NCBI RefSeq assembly: GCF_001605885.1
Contig: NZ_LRPE01000039.1
Coordinates: 186,001-250,000, forward strand
Length of the DNA: 64,000 nucleotides
Origin: Acinetobacter lactucae
GTDB taxonomy: Bacteria; Pseudomonadota; Gammaproteobacteria; Pseudomonadales; Moraxellaceae
Direction: 5' to 3'
A program made the translations under genes and the position numbers. Shown one piece after another: positions 18,587-26,989 of the stretch (positions are counted from its first letter, which is position 1; each line of letters opens with the position of its first letter). Under the pieces are notes generated by a model, which did no database searches, was not told the origin of the DNA, and was given only the letters and a program-made list of their open reading frames with translations.

Positions 18587-19282
18587 ATGATGTACAAACT
18601 TTTTTCTGTATCGATATTAACAATGTGCCTTGGATTAACAGGCTGTGCAACGAATTTATTGTCTAAGGCCTTACCAAATGAAACAACTGAAATTAAAACC
18701 ACTGTTTTAAAAAATGATCAAATCATTGCTTTGGGACAAGCTGTTCAAAACCAGCAAGAACAAGGTTTCGTATTTGTGGGGCAAGCTTATAATTATTTAA
18801 TGACAGATGGCAGCTCAAATCTTTTAAATATTATCAAAAGCATTCCAGTAGAACAGAGAACAATAAAGACACCCTCACCTCTTGTACTTGTGATGGATGA
18901 TTCCACCCATTTTCATGGCGAGATAACGATTCGTTATAATACCCCTACTTCTCAAATAGATGAAAAACAAAAAGAACTTTTAAATACATTAGGTTTTAAA
19001 AATCAATTTATGGCGATGGAAAATCAAAAACAAGTTTTCTACCCTTTCACCATAATCCGTTTTAAAGGAAAGATTTATCAAAAAGCAGATAATCAGAAGA
19101 TTCAACAGCAGCTCCCAACTCCCTACCCAGTCGCTCTACAACAAAAAGATGAAGTAACCAAGAAACATCCATTTAAACGTGTAACACGCATGGCTTTGTA
19201 TCCTCTAGCAATGACTTTTGACGTTATTACAGTAGCCCCATCATTAATCTGGTCAGATTTGCATGGTGACTTTAACAAATAA
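18587..19282 (+). CDS. Putative lipoprotein of unknown function
   Basis: 231 residues with a lipoprotein signal peptide (lipobox LTGC, Cys at residue 20). The mature part is mixed alpha/beta without a motif I recognise, and ends in a hydrophobic-aromatic stretch (MALYPLAMTFDVITVAPSLIWSDL), a type of tail seen in small outer-membrane lipoproteins of the YceK/YidQ kind. It is divergent from the czc locus and ends in its own terminator, so probably unrelated to metal export. The start may be the second Met (18590). Confidence 0.75.
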   Translation: MMYKLFSVSILTMCLGLTGCATNLLSKALPNETTEIKTTVLKNDQIIALGQAVQNQQEQGFVFVGQAYNYLMTDGSSNLLNIIKSIPVEQRTIKTPSPLVLVMDDSTHFHGEITIRYNTPTSQIDEKQKELLNTLGFKNQFMAMENQKQVFYPFTIIRFKGKIYQKADNQKIQQQLPTPYPVALQQKDEVTKKHPFKRVTRMALYPLAMTFDVITVAPSLIWSDLHGDFNK

Positions 19283-19305
19283 AATCCTTCACTCTTAAAA
19301 TAAAA

Positions 19306-19328
19306 AACCGGCCCGTAGGCTGGTTTTT
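19306..19328 (+). terminator. Terminator of the lipoprotein gene
   Basis: AACCGGCC-CGTA-GGCTGGTT stem and T run. Almost the same hairpin recurs at 20006. Confidence 0.9.
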
Positions 19329-19614
19329 GTTTAAGAAAATTTCTTTTGTTTAATATTTATAAATTTTCTAACATTAAGTAAAAAACTATTTTTATTTTTA
19401 AAGAATTATTGATTATCCAAGGAATACTCTATTGTTAGAGTAATTCCGCTAAGCGTAAAAACATCTGTAACTTTTATGTAAGCTAAAACCTCATCTGTTT
19501 TCATCCAAATGCGCTATATCATATTTACAAAAATAAACATAATATTTCAATATAAGGGACTAGCTTAAAAGTGTGAGTCAATTCAATCAAATTGAGGAAC
19601 AAGGGAGAACTATC

Positions 19615-19998
19615 ATGAATATGAAATCAATCAAGCATGGGCTTAATCACTTGTTTGCTTTTGAAAACTTACCTTCTGATATGCATTCGCAAGCTGTTGA
19701 TGAGATTGAACAAGGTTTACGCTTTGAAGAGTTAGCCGAACAAGATCATGAACGTATGCAAAATTGGTTAGATATAACTCCTAATGACCGAAATGCCATG
19801 TGGTGTTATTTACGCGCAGCTTTACGTGGTAGCCCAGATGCTTCATTTAAACTTGGTATTGGTTATCTAAATGGACAATTTGGTCTAGATAAAAATTATA
19901 GTGAAGCTGAAAAGTGGTTACAAAAGGCCGCAAGTCAGGGCCATCCTGATGCAAAGCGCTGCTTACAGGAAGCCTTTAGTAAATTGGCTTTTTCATAA
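19615..19998 (+). CDS. Sel1-repeat protein
   Basis: 127 residues. The C-terminal half has Sel1/TPR-like repeat signatures: WCYLRAALRGSPDASFKLGIGYLNGQFGLDKNYSEAEKWLQKAASQGHPDAKR contains one full repeat and part of another. Such domains mediate protein-protein contacts. The N-terminal half is acidic and helical. The ATG at 19615 follows a good GGGAG site; the GTG at 19573 that opens the frame has none. Single gene, converging on ettA across a shared terminator. Partner unknown. Confidence 0.8.
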   Translation: MNMKSIKHGLNHLFAFENLPSDMHSQAVDEIEQGLRFEELAEQDHERMQNWLDITPNDRNAMWCYLRAALRGSPDASFKLGIGYLNGQFGLDKNYSEAEKWLQKAASQGHPDAKRCLQEAFSKLAFS

Positions 19999-20005
19999 AT
20001 AAAAA

Positions 20006-20027
20006 AACCAGCCCGTAGGCTGGTTTT
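20006..20027. terminator. Bidirectional terminator between the Sel1 gene and ettA
   Basis: AACCAGCC-CGTA-GGCTGGTT flanked by A on the left and T on the right, so it can act on both strands. Confidence 0.9.
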
Positions 20028-20041
20028 TTAATTAACAGAAA

Positions 20042-21703
20042 TTATCCGCTAATTTTTTTGTATTTAATACGTTTTTGAACAGCATCTTCACCTAAACGTG
20101 ACTGACGATAAGCTTCGTATTCTGCATAGTTACCTGTGTAGAATTCTGGCTGTTCATTTTCAAATGACAAGATGTGTGTCGCGATACGGTCAAGGAACCA
20201 ACGGTCATGCGATACCACCATTACTGTGCCTGGGAATACAAGAATTGCATCCTCAAGCGCACGTAAAGTTTCAATATCCAAATCGTTTGATGGTTCATCC
20301 AGTAAGATAACGTTTGCGCCTTGCTGTAAAATTTTCGCAAGTTGTAAACGGTTACGCTCACCACCAGACAATTCGCCTACGCGTTTTTGCTGGTCTTGGC
20401 CTTTGAAGTTAAAGCGACCGATATAAGCACGTGAAGCAATTTCATAATCGCCCACTTTCAAGATATCTAAACCACCAGAAACTTCTTCCCAAACAGTTTT
20501 GTTATTGTCTAGAGTGTCACGAATCTGACCTACGTAAGCCACTTTAACTGACTCACCTAAAGTCACAGTACCTGTATCAGGTTGCTGTTCGCCAGTCATC
20601 ATACGGAATAATGTGGTTTTACCCGCACCGTTTGGACCAACGATACCCACAATTGCTGTTGGAGGTACAGTAAAAGATAAGTTTTCGTACAATACGCGGC
20701 CATCAAATGATTTGCTGATACCTTCCACTTCCACAACTTTATTACCCAAACGAGGGCCAGGTGGAATGTAGATTTCAGACGTCTCATTACGTTGCTGGAA
20801 TTCTTTAGAGTTAAGCTCTTCAAAACGCTCCATACGCGCTTTGTTTTTCTTTTGCTGACCTTTCGCATTTGAACGAACCCATTCAAGTTCTTTCTTCAAT
20901 GCTTTAGCAAAAGATTCTTCTTGCTTCTGCTCTTGTTCTAAACGAGCATTTTTCTGTTCCAACCAAGAAGAGTAATTACCTTGGTAAGGAATACCGTGTC
21001 CACGGTCAAGCTCCAAGATCCACTCGGCCACGTTATCTAAGAAATAACGGTCATGCGTAATCGCAACGATTGTGCCAGGGAAATCTTTCAAGAAGCGCTC
21101 TAACCAAGATACAGATTCTGCATCTAAATGGTTCGTCGGTTCGTCAAGAAGCAACATGTCTGGCTTCGAAAGCAGTAAACGACAAAGCGCTACACGACGG
21201 CGCTCACCACCTGAAAGCTTAGTTACATCTGCATCCCAAGCTGGAAGATTCAAGGCATCCGCCGCGATTTCAAGCTGGTTGTTTAGGTTGTGCGCATCCC
21301 AAGCATGGATAATTGATTCTAATTTTTCCTGCTCTTTCGCAAGTGCATCAAAATCAGCATCTGGGTCTGCATATTCTGCAAATACCTGATCAAGACGTTC
21401 TAAAGCATCTAAAGCTTCACGTACGCCATCTTCAACGTTACCACGAACATCTTTAGTTGGATCAAGTGGCGGCTCTTGCTCTAAATAGCCGATTTTAATT
21501 CCAGGTTGTGCACGAGCTTCACCAGAGAAATCTTTATCTACGCCAGCCATAATACGAAGCAAGGTAGATTTACCTGCACCGTTCAAACCGAGTACACCAA
21601 TTTTGGCACCCGGGAAAAATGATAAAGAGATGTCTTTTAAGATTTCGCGCTTTGGCGGAACCATCTTAGACACTCGGTTCATCGTATAAATATATTGGGC
21701 CAC
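20042..21703 (-). CDS. ettA: Energy-dependent translational throttle protein EttA (ABC-F)
   Basis: Twin-ATPase ABC-F protein that binds the ribosomal E site and gates early elongation according to ATP level. It has no membrane segments. Both ATPase halves are complete: Walker A GLNGAGKST and GPNGAGKTT, signatures LSGGERRRV and LSGGERNRL, and the linker with the arm region between them. The start is the GTG at 21703 (VAQYIYTMNRVSKMVPPKR), which matches the conserved EttA N terminus and has a GAGGAG site; the open frame continues upstream to 21847 without support. 553 residues. Confidence 0.95.
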   Translation of the reverse strand: MAQYIYTMNRVSKMVPPKREILKDISLSFFPGAKIGVLGLNGAGKSTLLRIMAGVDKDFSGEARAQPGIKIGYLEQEPPLDPTKDVRGNVEDGVREALDALERLDQVFAEYADPDADFDALAKEQEKLESIIHAWDAHNLNNQLEIAADALNLPAWDADVTKLSGGERRRVALCRLLLSKPDMLLLDEPTNHLDAESVSWLERFLKDFPGTIVAITHDRYFLDNVAEWILELDRGHGIPYQGNYSSWLEQKNARLEQEQKQEESFAKALKKELEWVRSNAKGQQKKNKARMERFEELNSKEFQQRNETSEIYIPPGPRLGNKVVEVEGISKSFDGRVLYENLSFTVPPTAIVGIVGPNGAGKTTLFRMMTGEQQPDTGTVTLGESVKVAYVGQIRDTLDNNKTVWEEVSGGLDILKVGDYEIASRAYIGRFNFKGQDQQKRVGELSGGERNRLQLAKILQQGANVILLDEPSNDLDIETLRALEDAILVFPGTVMVVSHDRWFLDRIATHILSFENEQPEFYTGNYAEYEAYRQSRLGEDAVQKRIKYKKISG

Positions 21704-21998
21704 GCAGGACTCCTCAATTGAAAAACCAATACATCGCATAAGCGATAAATAATCGCGCGTATTATACGCTGAAAACCCCAACAACTTGAAGTTATGATTT
21801 CCATCGTACGGATTTATCAAACAATTTTCTTTTTCAATAAGTTGCAAAATGTTTATGGATAAGATTTATACAGCGTTTCAGCGTATATTTTTCTATCTTT
21901 ATTCCTAAAATTAGAAAACAAACCAGAATTTCTGCAATTTTGTACATAAATTTTAGGCTAGACTCGCTCAATATTTAACTCACGAAGATGATGTAATC

Positions 21999-23276
21999 AT
22001 GACTTATAAAGATGAAACCTTAGCCATTCACGCAGGCTACTCACCCGAAGCAACAACAAAAGCAGTTGCGGTCCCTATTTATCAGACTACTTCTTATGCA
22101 TTTGATAATACACAGCACGGTGCCGACCTTTTCGATTTAAAAGTTCAGGGCAATATTTATACCCGGATTATGAACCCGACCACTGCTGTACTTGAACAAC
22201 GCCTTGCTGCACTTGAAGGTGGAATTGGTGCGTTAGCCTTGGCTTCTGGAATGGCAGCAATTACCTATGCCATCCAAACGATTACAGAAGCAGGAGACAA
22301 CATTGCCTCAGTCTCAACTTTATATGGCGGGACGTACAATCTATTTGCCCACACATTACCAAAACAAGGCATTGAAGTTCGCTTTTTTGATTATCAACAA
22401 CCAGAAAGCTTAAACAATTTAATTGACGATAAAACTAAACTTGTTTTTGTTGAATCGATTGGTAATCCACTTGGAAATATCATTGATTTAGAAGCAATTT
22501 CAAAAATCGCACATGAATATGGGGTGCCTGTTATCGTCGACAATACTGTTGCCACCCCTGCTTTATTAAAACCATTTGAATATGGTGCCGATATCGTTAT
22601 CCATTCGCTTACTAAATATATCGGTGGACACGGTAATAGCATTGGTGGTGCGATTGTAGATAGTGGCAAATTCCCTTGGGGTAAATATTCAGATCGCTTT
22701 AAAGTTTTAAATACACCTGACCCAAGTTATCACGGGGTGAATTATGTCGAGGCATTAGGTGAGGCTGCTTATATAGCACGAGCTCGCGTTGTACCTTTAC
22801 GTAATACAGGTGCTGCAATTAGCCCCCTAAGTGTTTTCTTAATTTTACAAGGTTTAGAAACTCTAAATCTCCGCATGGAGCGCCATACTGAAAATGCGCA
22901 AAAAATTGCGGAATATTTAAAAACTCATCCAAAAGTAAAATGGGTCAATTACGCAGGTTTAAAAGATCATCCGCAGCATCAGCTTGCTCAAAAATATGTA
23001 AAAGGTAAACCTTCTGCAATTTTATCTTTTGGCGTGCAAGATGGTCGTGAAGGTGGTACTCGATTCATTGATGCACTTCAGCTATTTACTCGACTTGTTA
23101 ATATTGGTGATGCAAAAAGTTTGGCTTGCCACCCTGCAACTACAACTCATCGCCAGCTCAATGAACAAGAGCTGAAATCTGCTGGTGTAAGCGAAGATAT
23201 GGTACGTCTTTCAATTGGAATTGAGCATATTGATGACTTAATTGCCGATTTAGAACAAGCACTTTCAGCTGTATAA
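21999..23276 (+). CDS. metY: O-acetylhomoserine sulfhydrylase (MetY type)
   Basis: PLP enzyme of the Cys/Met metabolism family that makes homocysteine from O-acetylhomoserine and sulfide. The PLP lysine lies in HSLTKYIGGHG (about K206), and the substrate-phosphate region YTRIMNPTTAVLEQRL near residue 54 is typical of OAH sulfhydrylases. The length of 425 residues and the long insert after the PLP lysine (KFPWGKYSDRF) favour MetY over MetB/MetC/MetZ. Transcribed divergently from ettA, ended by a terminator. Confidence 0.93.
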   Translation: MTYKDETLAIHAGYSPEATTKAVAVPIYQTTSYAFDNTQHGADLFDLKVQGNIYTRIMNPTTAVLEQRLAALEGGIGALALASGMAAITYAIQTITEAGDNIASVSTLYGGTYNLFAHTLPKQGIEVRFFDYQQPESLNNLIDDKTKLVFVESIGNPLGNIIDLEAISKIAHEYGVPVIVDNTVATPALLKPFEYGADIVIHSLTKYIGGHGNSIGGAIVDSGKFPWGKYSDRFKVLNTPDPSYHGVNYVEALGEAAYIARARVVPLRNTGAAISPLSVFLILQGLETLNLRMERHTENAQKIAEYLKTHPKVKWVNYAGLKDHPQHQLAQKYVKGKPSAILSFGVQDGREGGTRFIDALQLFTRLVNIGDAKSLACHPATTTHRQLNEQELKSAGVSEDMVRLSIGIEHIDDLIADLEQALSAV

Positions 23277-23293
23277 CTTTTAAACTATTCAAC

Positions 23294-23320
23294 AAGCCTC
23301 TGGAAATAGAGGCTTTTTTG
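23294..23320 (+). terminator. Terminator of metY
   Basis: AAGCCTCT/AGAGGCTT stem, 6-base loop, T-rich tail. Confidence 0.9.
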
Positions 23321-23549
23321 TTTTTTCATTTATTATATGATTAAAATAATTAATGGATTAAGATCGTATTTTAGAGTTTTTACTCTAAATAAATTGTTAA
23401 ATTTCATATATTTACAGACTAGACAATTTTTAAACATCTATTAAGATAAGGGCAGTATTTATGAGTTCATCTGGATGAACCTACGGTTGTAAAAAATAAA
23501 AATTACATACCGGAATAAATAGTCCCTGCCCCTACTTAGGTAAAATGCT

Positions 23550-24440
23550 GTGAATAAAAAATTAGAAGCTCTGTTCCAGAAAAAGGTACAAGATAAAGTC
23601 ATTTTAGTGACAGGCGCCTCGAGTGGAATTGGATTAACGATCTCAAACAAACTTGCTGATGCAGGTGCCCATGTTTTACTGGTTGCCCGTACCCAAGAAA
23701 CGTTGGAAGAAGTGAAAGCAGATATTGAAAGCCGTGGTGGTAAGGCATCAATTTTCCCATGTGATCTCAACGATATGGAAATGATTGATCAAGTATCTAA
23801 AGAAATTTTAGCAACTGTGGATCACATTGATATTTTAATTAATAACGCAGGTCGTTCTATTCGCCGTGCCGTACATGAGTCTTATGATCGTTTTCATGAC
23901 TTTGAACGCACGATGCAATTAAATTATTTTGGCGCGGTTCGTCTAGTTCTCAATATCTTGCCGCATATGATTCAGCGTAAAGATGGACAAATCATTAACA
24001 TTAGCTCGATTGGTGTTTTAGCAAACGCAACCCGCTTCTCTGCGTATGTCGCATCTAAAGCCGCTCTTGATGCATTTAGCCGCTGTCTATCTGCCGAAGT
24101 TCATGCACACAAAATTGCGATTACTTCAATTTATATGCCATTGGTTCGTACCCCAATGATTGCACCGACTAAAATTTATAAATATGTACCCACACTTTCA
24201 CCTGAGCAGGCTGCTGACCTAATTGCTTATGCAATTGTGAAACGTCCAAAACGTATGGCAACGAACTTAGGCCGTTTAGCTTCAATGACTTATTCTGTAG
24301 CACCAGGCATCAATAATATGTTTATGTCGATTGGTTTCCGTTTATTCCCAAGTTCGGATGCAGCGAAGGGACAAAAAACCGAGAAATTAAACTGGGCACA
24401 AAAAGCTTATGCACGTATTTTCCCAGGTGAACACTGGTAA
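23550..24440 (+). CDS. acr1: Fatty acyl-CoA reductase Acr1 (aldehyde-forming, SDR family)
   Basis: Short-chain dehydrogenase with TGASSGIG (residues 21-28), NNAG and the catalytic YVASK (Y166, K170). The N and C termini (MNKKLEALF; YARIFPGEHW) and the GRSIRRAVHES and YKYVPTLSPEQAADL segments match, from memory, the Acr1 protein of Acinetobacter baylyi, which reduces long-chain acyl-CoA to the aldehyde for wax ester synthesis. 296 residues. It starts with GTG, with no strong ribosome-binding site, after about 270 bp of AT-rich DNA. Single gene with a shared terminator. Confidence 0.9.
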   Translation: MNKKLEALFQKKVQDKVILVTGASSGIGLTISNKLADAGAHVLLVARTQETLEEVKADIESRGGKASIFPCDLNDMEMIDQVSKEILATVDHIDILINNAGRSIRRAVHESYDRFHDFERTMQLNYFGAVRLVLNILPHMIQRKDGQIINISSIGVLANATRFSAYVASKAALDAFSRCLSAEVHAHKIAITSIYMPLVRTPMIAPTKIYKYVPTLSPEQAADLIAYAIVKRPKRMATNLGRLASMTYSVAPGINNMFMSIGFRLFPSSDAAKGQKTEKLNWAQKAYARIFPGEHW

Positions 24441-24466
24441 TTTTGAGTTAATCGCATAACGAATAA

Positions 24467-24490
24467 AAAGCGCCTTAAATAAGGCGCTTT
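24467..24490. terminator. Bidirectional terminator between acr1 and the SulP gene
   Basis: AAAGCGCCTT/AAGGCGCTTT with a 4-base loop, A run to the left and T run to the right. Confidence 0.9.
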
Positions 24491-24508
24491 TTTAAAATAA
24501 GGAACTGA

Positions 24509-26695
24509 TCAATCAAGAAACTGAACGTGCCCTGTTTTTACATCGTAAATTGCACCCACAACTACAATCTCACCTCGATCCACCATATCTTTAAGCACAC
24601 TGCTGTTATTAATAATATACTGGATGTTGTAGTGAACATTCATTGCTGTGACTTGACTGATAAAAGCATTACCTAATTCACGTGGCTGCATAATGTCATA
24701 TACGCTATCAACCGAATGCATTAATGGCCCAAGCACATATTGAATGTGTGGCATTTCCTTCACATCAGACACTTGCTTTTGCTCTAAGCGTAATTGACAT
24801 GCACTTGTCACCGCGCCGCAATCGGTATGTCCTAAAACAACGATGACTTTAGAGCCTTTAGCCTGACAAGCAAACTCAAGAGAACCCAGTACTTTTTGCC
24901 CAGCAATATTACCTGCAATTCGTAAGCTAAACAGATCACCAATACCCACATCAAAAATCATTTCGGTAGGAGCACGTGAATCCATACAACCAAGCACGGC
25001 TGCAATCGGGTGCTGTCCTTCATCTGCAGTCACACGAATTTGTCGATAAATATCGCGTTGAAGACGTTCATTTTTTACAAAACGTTCGTTCCCTTCTTTA
25101 AGTAAATTGACGACCTGTTGAGGACTCAGCTTTTGTTGCAAGTCATGTGTACTAATATCAATATCAAGTATGGCATCATCAACGTCTTGATAGTGTTGTT
25201 TGAACCCGACCAGTTTAAGATTTACTTGGCGTTTAATGGCCGTTTCACTTTGATAATCTTGAATAACTTGATAGATATCAGGATCAATCGAGTCACATTG
25301 AGTCGCATCAATAATGAGTTGTTGGTGTTTATGCACATGTTCTAATGCCGAAATCAGCGCAGAACGATTAAGAAAGGTTACTTGTGATGGAAGTTCAATA
25401 CGAGTCACTACGCCATGTAAGCGCTTCTCTCTATAAACACGAATACCTTTATTAAAATTACCATAGAGAATAAAAGCACTACTGGTGAATAGGCCAATTA
25501 AAATTCCCATTAAAAGATCAGTCAGCAAAATTGCAACTAAAGTAATAATAAAAGGCAGGAACTGTTTCCAACCTTTTTGATAAAGCTGTTTAAATAATTT
25601 TGGATGGGTAAGCTTAAAGCCTGTCAGGATGAGGATCGCAGCCAATGCAGACAGAGGAATCATGTTCATTAATGGCACGAAGAACAAAACCGCTAACAGC
25701 AACAATACTCCATGAATAATGGTAGAGCATTTACTACGCGCACCCGTATTTGCATTCACCGAACTACGCACAATCACTGAGGTGACAGGCATTCCACCAA
25801 TTAAGCCCGAAATGATGTTACCTGTACCTTGTGCCCAGAGTTCACGGTTAGGAGGAGAAGAACGTTTTTGAGGATCAATCTTGTCTGCCGCTTCTAGATT
25901 CAATAATGTTTCTAAAGATGCTACAACAGCGAGCGTAATGGCACCTGTGTAAATCATAGGCTCAGCTAAATAGCTAAAATCAGGAAAAATTAATACTTCT
26001 TCGGGTGCTTGTAAGATATTCGGTAACTGAATGAGGTTATCCATTTGCACTGCCCATGCAGAGCCAATACTCACTAAAACAAAATTTAAAACTGCTGCTA
26101 GCACAACTGCAATTAAAGCCGAAGGTAAAGTTAGTTTTTTTAGCGGACTACTATCCCACGCTAAAATTAGGAATAAACTGAGTAAACCAATAAGGGCAGC
26201 CCCTTCATCAAAACGTTGAAGGAATGCGTCTGGTGTTGAAGTCCAAACCTGTTTCCATGAAAAATCAGAAAGTCCGAACAGGTAAGGCAATTGTGTCGCA
26301 ATTAGAATGACACCAATAGCAGCGAGTAATCCTAAAATGACATTATTAGGGATAAAGTTGGCAAAAAATCCTAACTTAAATAATCCAAATAGAATTTGTA
26401 GGACACCGGCAAAAATAATACATAATAAAAAGGCGGCATAATTGCCGCCTAGTTGTTCTAACTGTACAAGAATTACGGCAGTCAGCCCTGCCGCTGGGCC
26501 TGCAACACTAATGTGAGAACCACTGAGTAAACCCACAATAATGCCGCCTACAATACCTGCAATAATACCAGAGATGATGGGAGCACCCGAGGCTAAAGCA
26601 ATACCCAAGCACAGCGGTAATGCGACGAGGAATACGACAACTCCGGATAAGAGGTCTTTTAAATGAAATCTATTTTTCAGGTTTAAAACCGACAT
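24509..26695 (-). CDS. SulP-family anion transporter fused to a beta-carbonic anhydrase
   Basis: A 728-residue fusion. Residues 1 to about 400 are a SulP membrane domain with ten to twelve hydrophobic segments (ALPLCLGIALASGAP near residue 25; GGMPVTSVIVRSSVN in the second half). A STAS-like region follows. From about residue 515 it is a beta-carbonic anhydrase with the zinc and active-site motifs CMDSR (about 568-572) and HTDCG (about 622-626). Known SulP-CA fusions are proposed to couple bicarbonate import to CO2 interconversion; sulfate cannot be excluded as substrate. Single gene. Confidence 0.93.
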   Translation of the reverse strand: MSVLNLKNRFHLKDLLSGVVVFLVALPLCLGIALASGAPIISGIIAGIVGGIIVGLLSGSHISVAGPAAGLTAVILVQLEQLGGNYAAFLLCIIFAGVLQILFGLFKLGFFANFIPNNVILGLLAAIGVILIATQLPYLFGLSDFSWKQVWTSTPDAFLQRFDEGAALIGLLSLFLILAWDSSPLKKLTLPSALIAVVLAAVLNFVLVSIGSAWAVQMDNLIQLPNILQAPEEVLIFPDFSYLAEPMIYTGAITLAVVASLETLLNLEAADKIDPQKRSSPPNRELWAQGTGNIISGLIGGMPVTSVIVRSSVNANTGARSKCSTIIHGVLLLLAVLFFVPLMNMIPLSALAAILILTGFKLTHPKLFKQLYQKGWKQFLPFIITLVAILLTDLLMGILIGLFTSSAFILYGNFNKGIRVYREKRLHGVVTRIELPSQVTFLNRSALISALEHVHKHQQLIIDATQCDSIDPDIYQVIQDYQSETAIKRQVNLKLVGFKQHYQDVDDAILDIDISTHDLQQKLSPQQVVNLLKEGNERFVKNERLQRDIYRQIRVTADEGQHPIAAVLGCMDSRAPTEMIFDVGIGDLFSLRIAGNIAGQKVLGSLEFACQAKGSKVIVVLGHTDCGAVTSACQLRLEQKQVSDVKEMPHIQYVLGPLMHSVDSVYDIMQPRELGNAFISQVTAMNVHYNIQYIINNSSVLKDMVDRGEIVVVGAIYDVKTGHVQFLD

Positions 26696-26950
26696 AAAAC
26701 AACCATTTATAATAAAAAGAAATAAGCAAAGTTGTACTATTACAGCCTGAAAGAGAATAAATGCTTCAAGGCTGGGTTGATGATGTCGGACAACTGAATC
26801 TCATTAAAGTTTAGTTATGCTATAACGTTGTGTATTTAATTGTGTATTTAACAACGATTTGTTGATCTTAAGATTCACCTCATCTTTAGGACTGCGATTT
26901 TTCTTAACCGATCTTTAATCCCTCTCAGAAATAATACTCCACCAATAAAA

Positions 26951-26970
26951 AAGCCCCCGACTGGAGGCTT
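26951..26970 (-). terminator. Terminator of tex
   Basis: AAGCCTCC-AGTC-GGGGGCTT on the minus strand followed by a T run. Confidence 0.85.
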
Positions 26971-26989
26971 CTTATCATCTTAAAGACTC

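Noticed and set aside
19306..20027. Two nearly identical terminators as ends of a small mobile element around the Sel1 gene
   Set aside because: The similarity is limited to the short palindromic stem, and there is no transposase or target duplication; convergent terminator sequence is a sufficient explanation.
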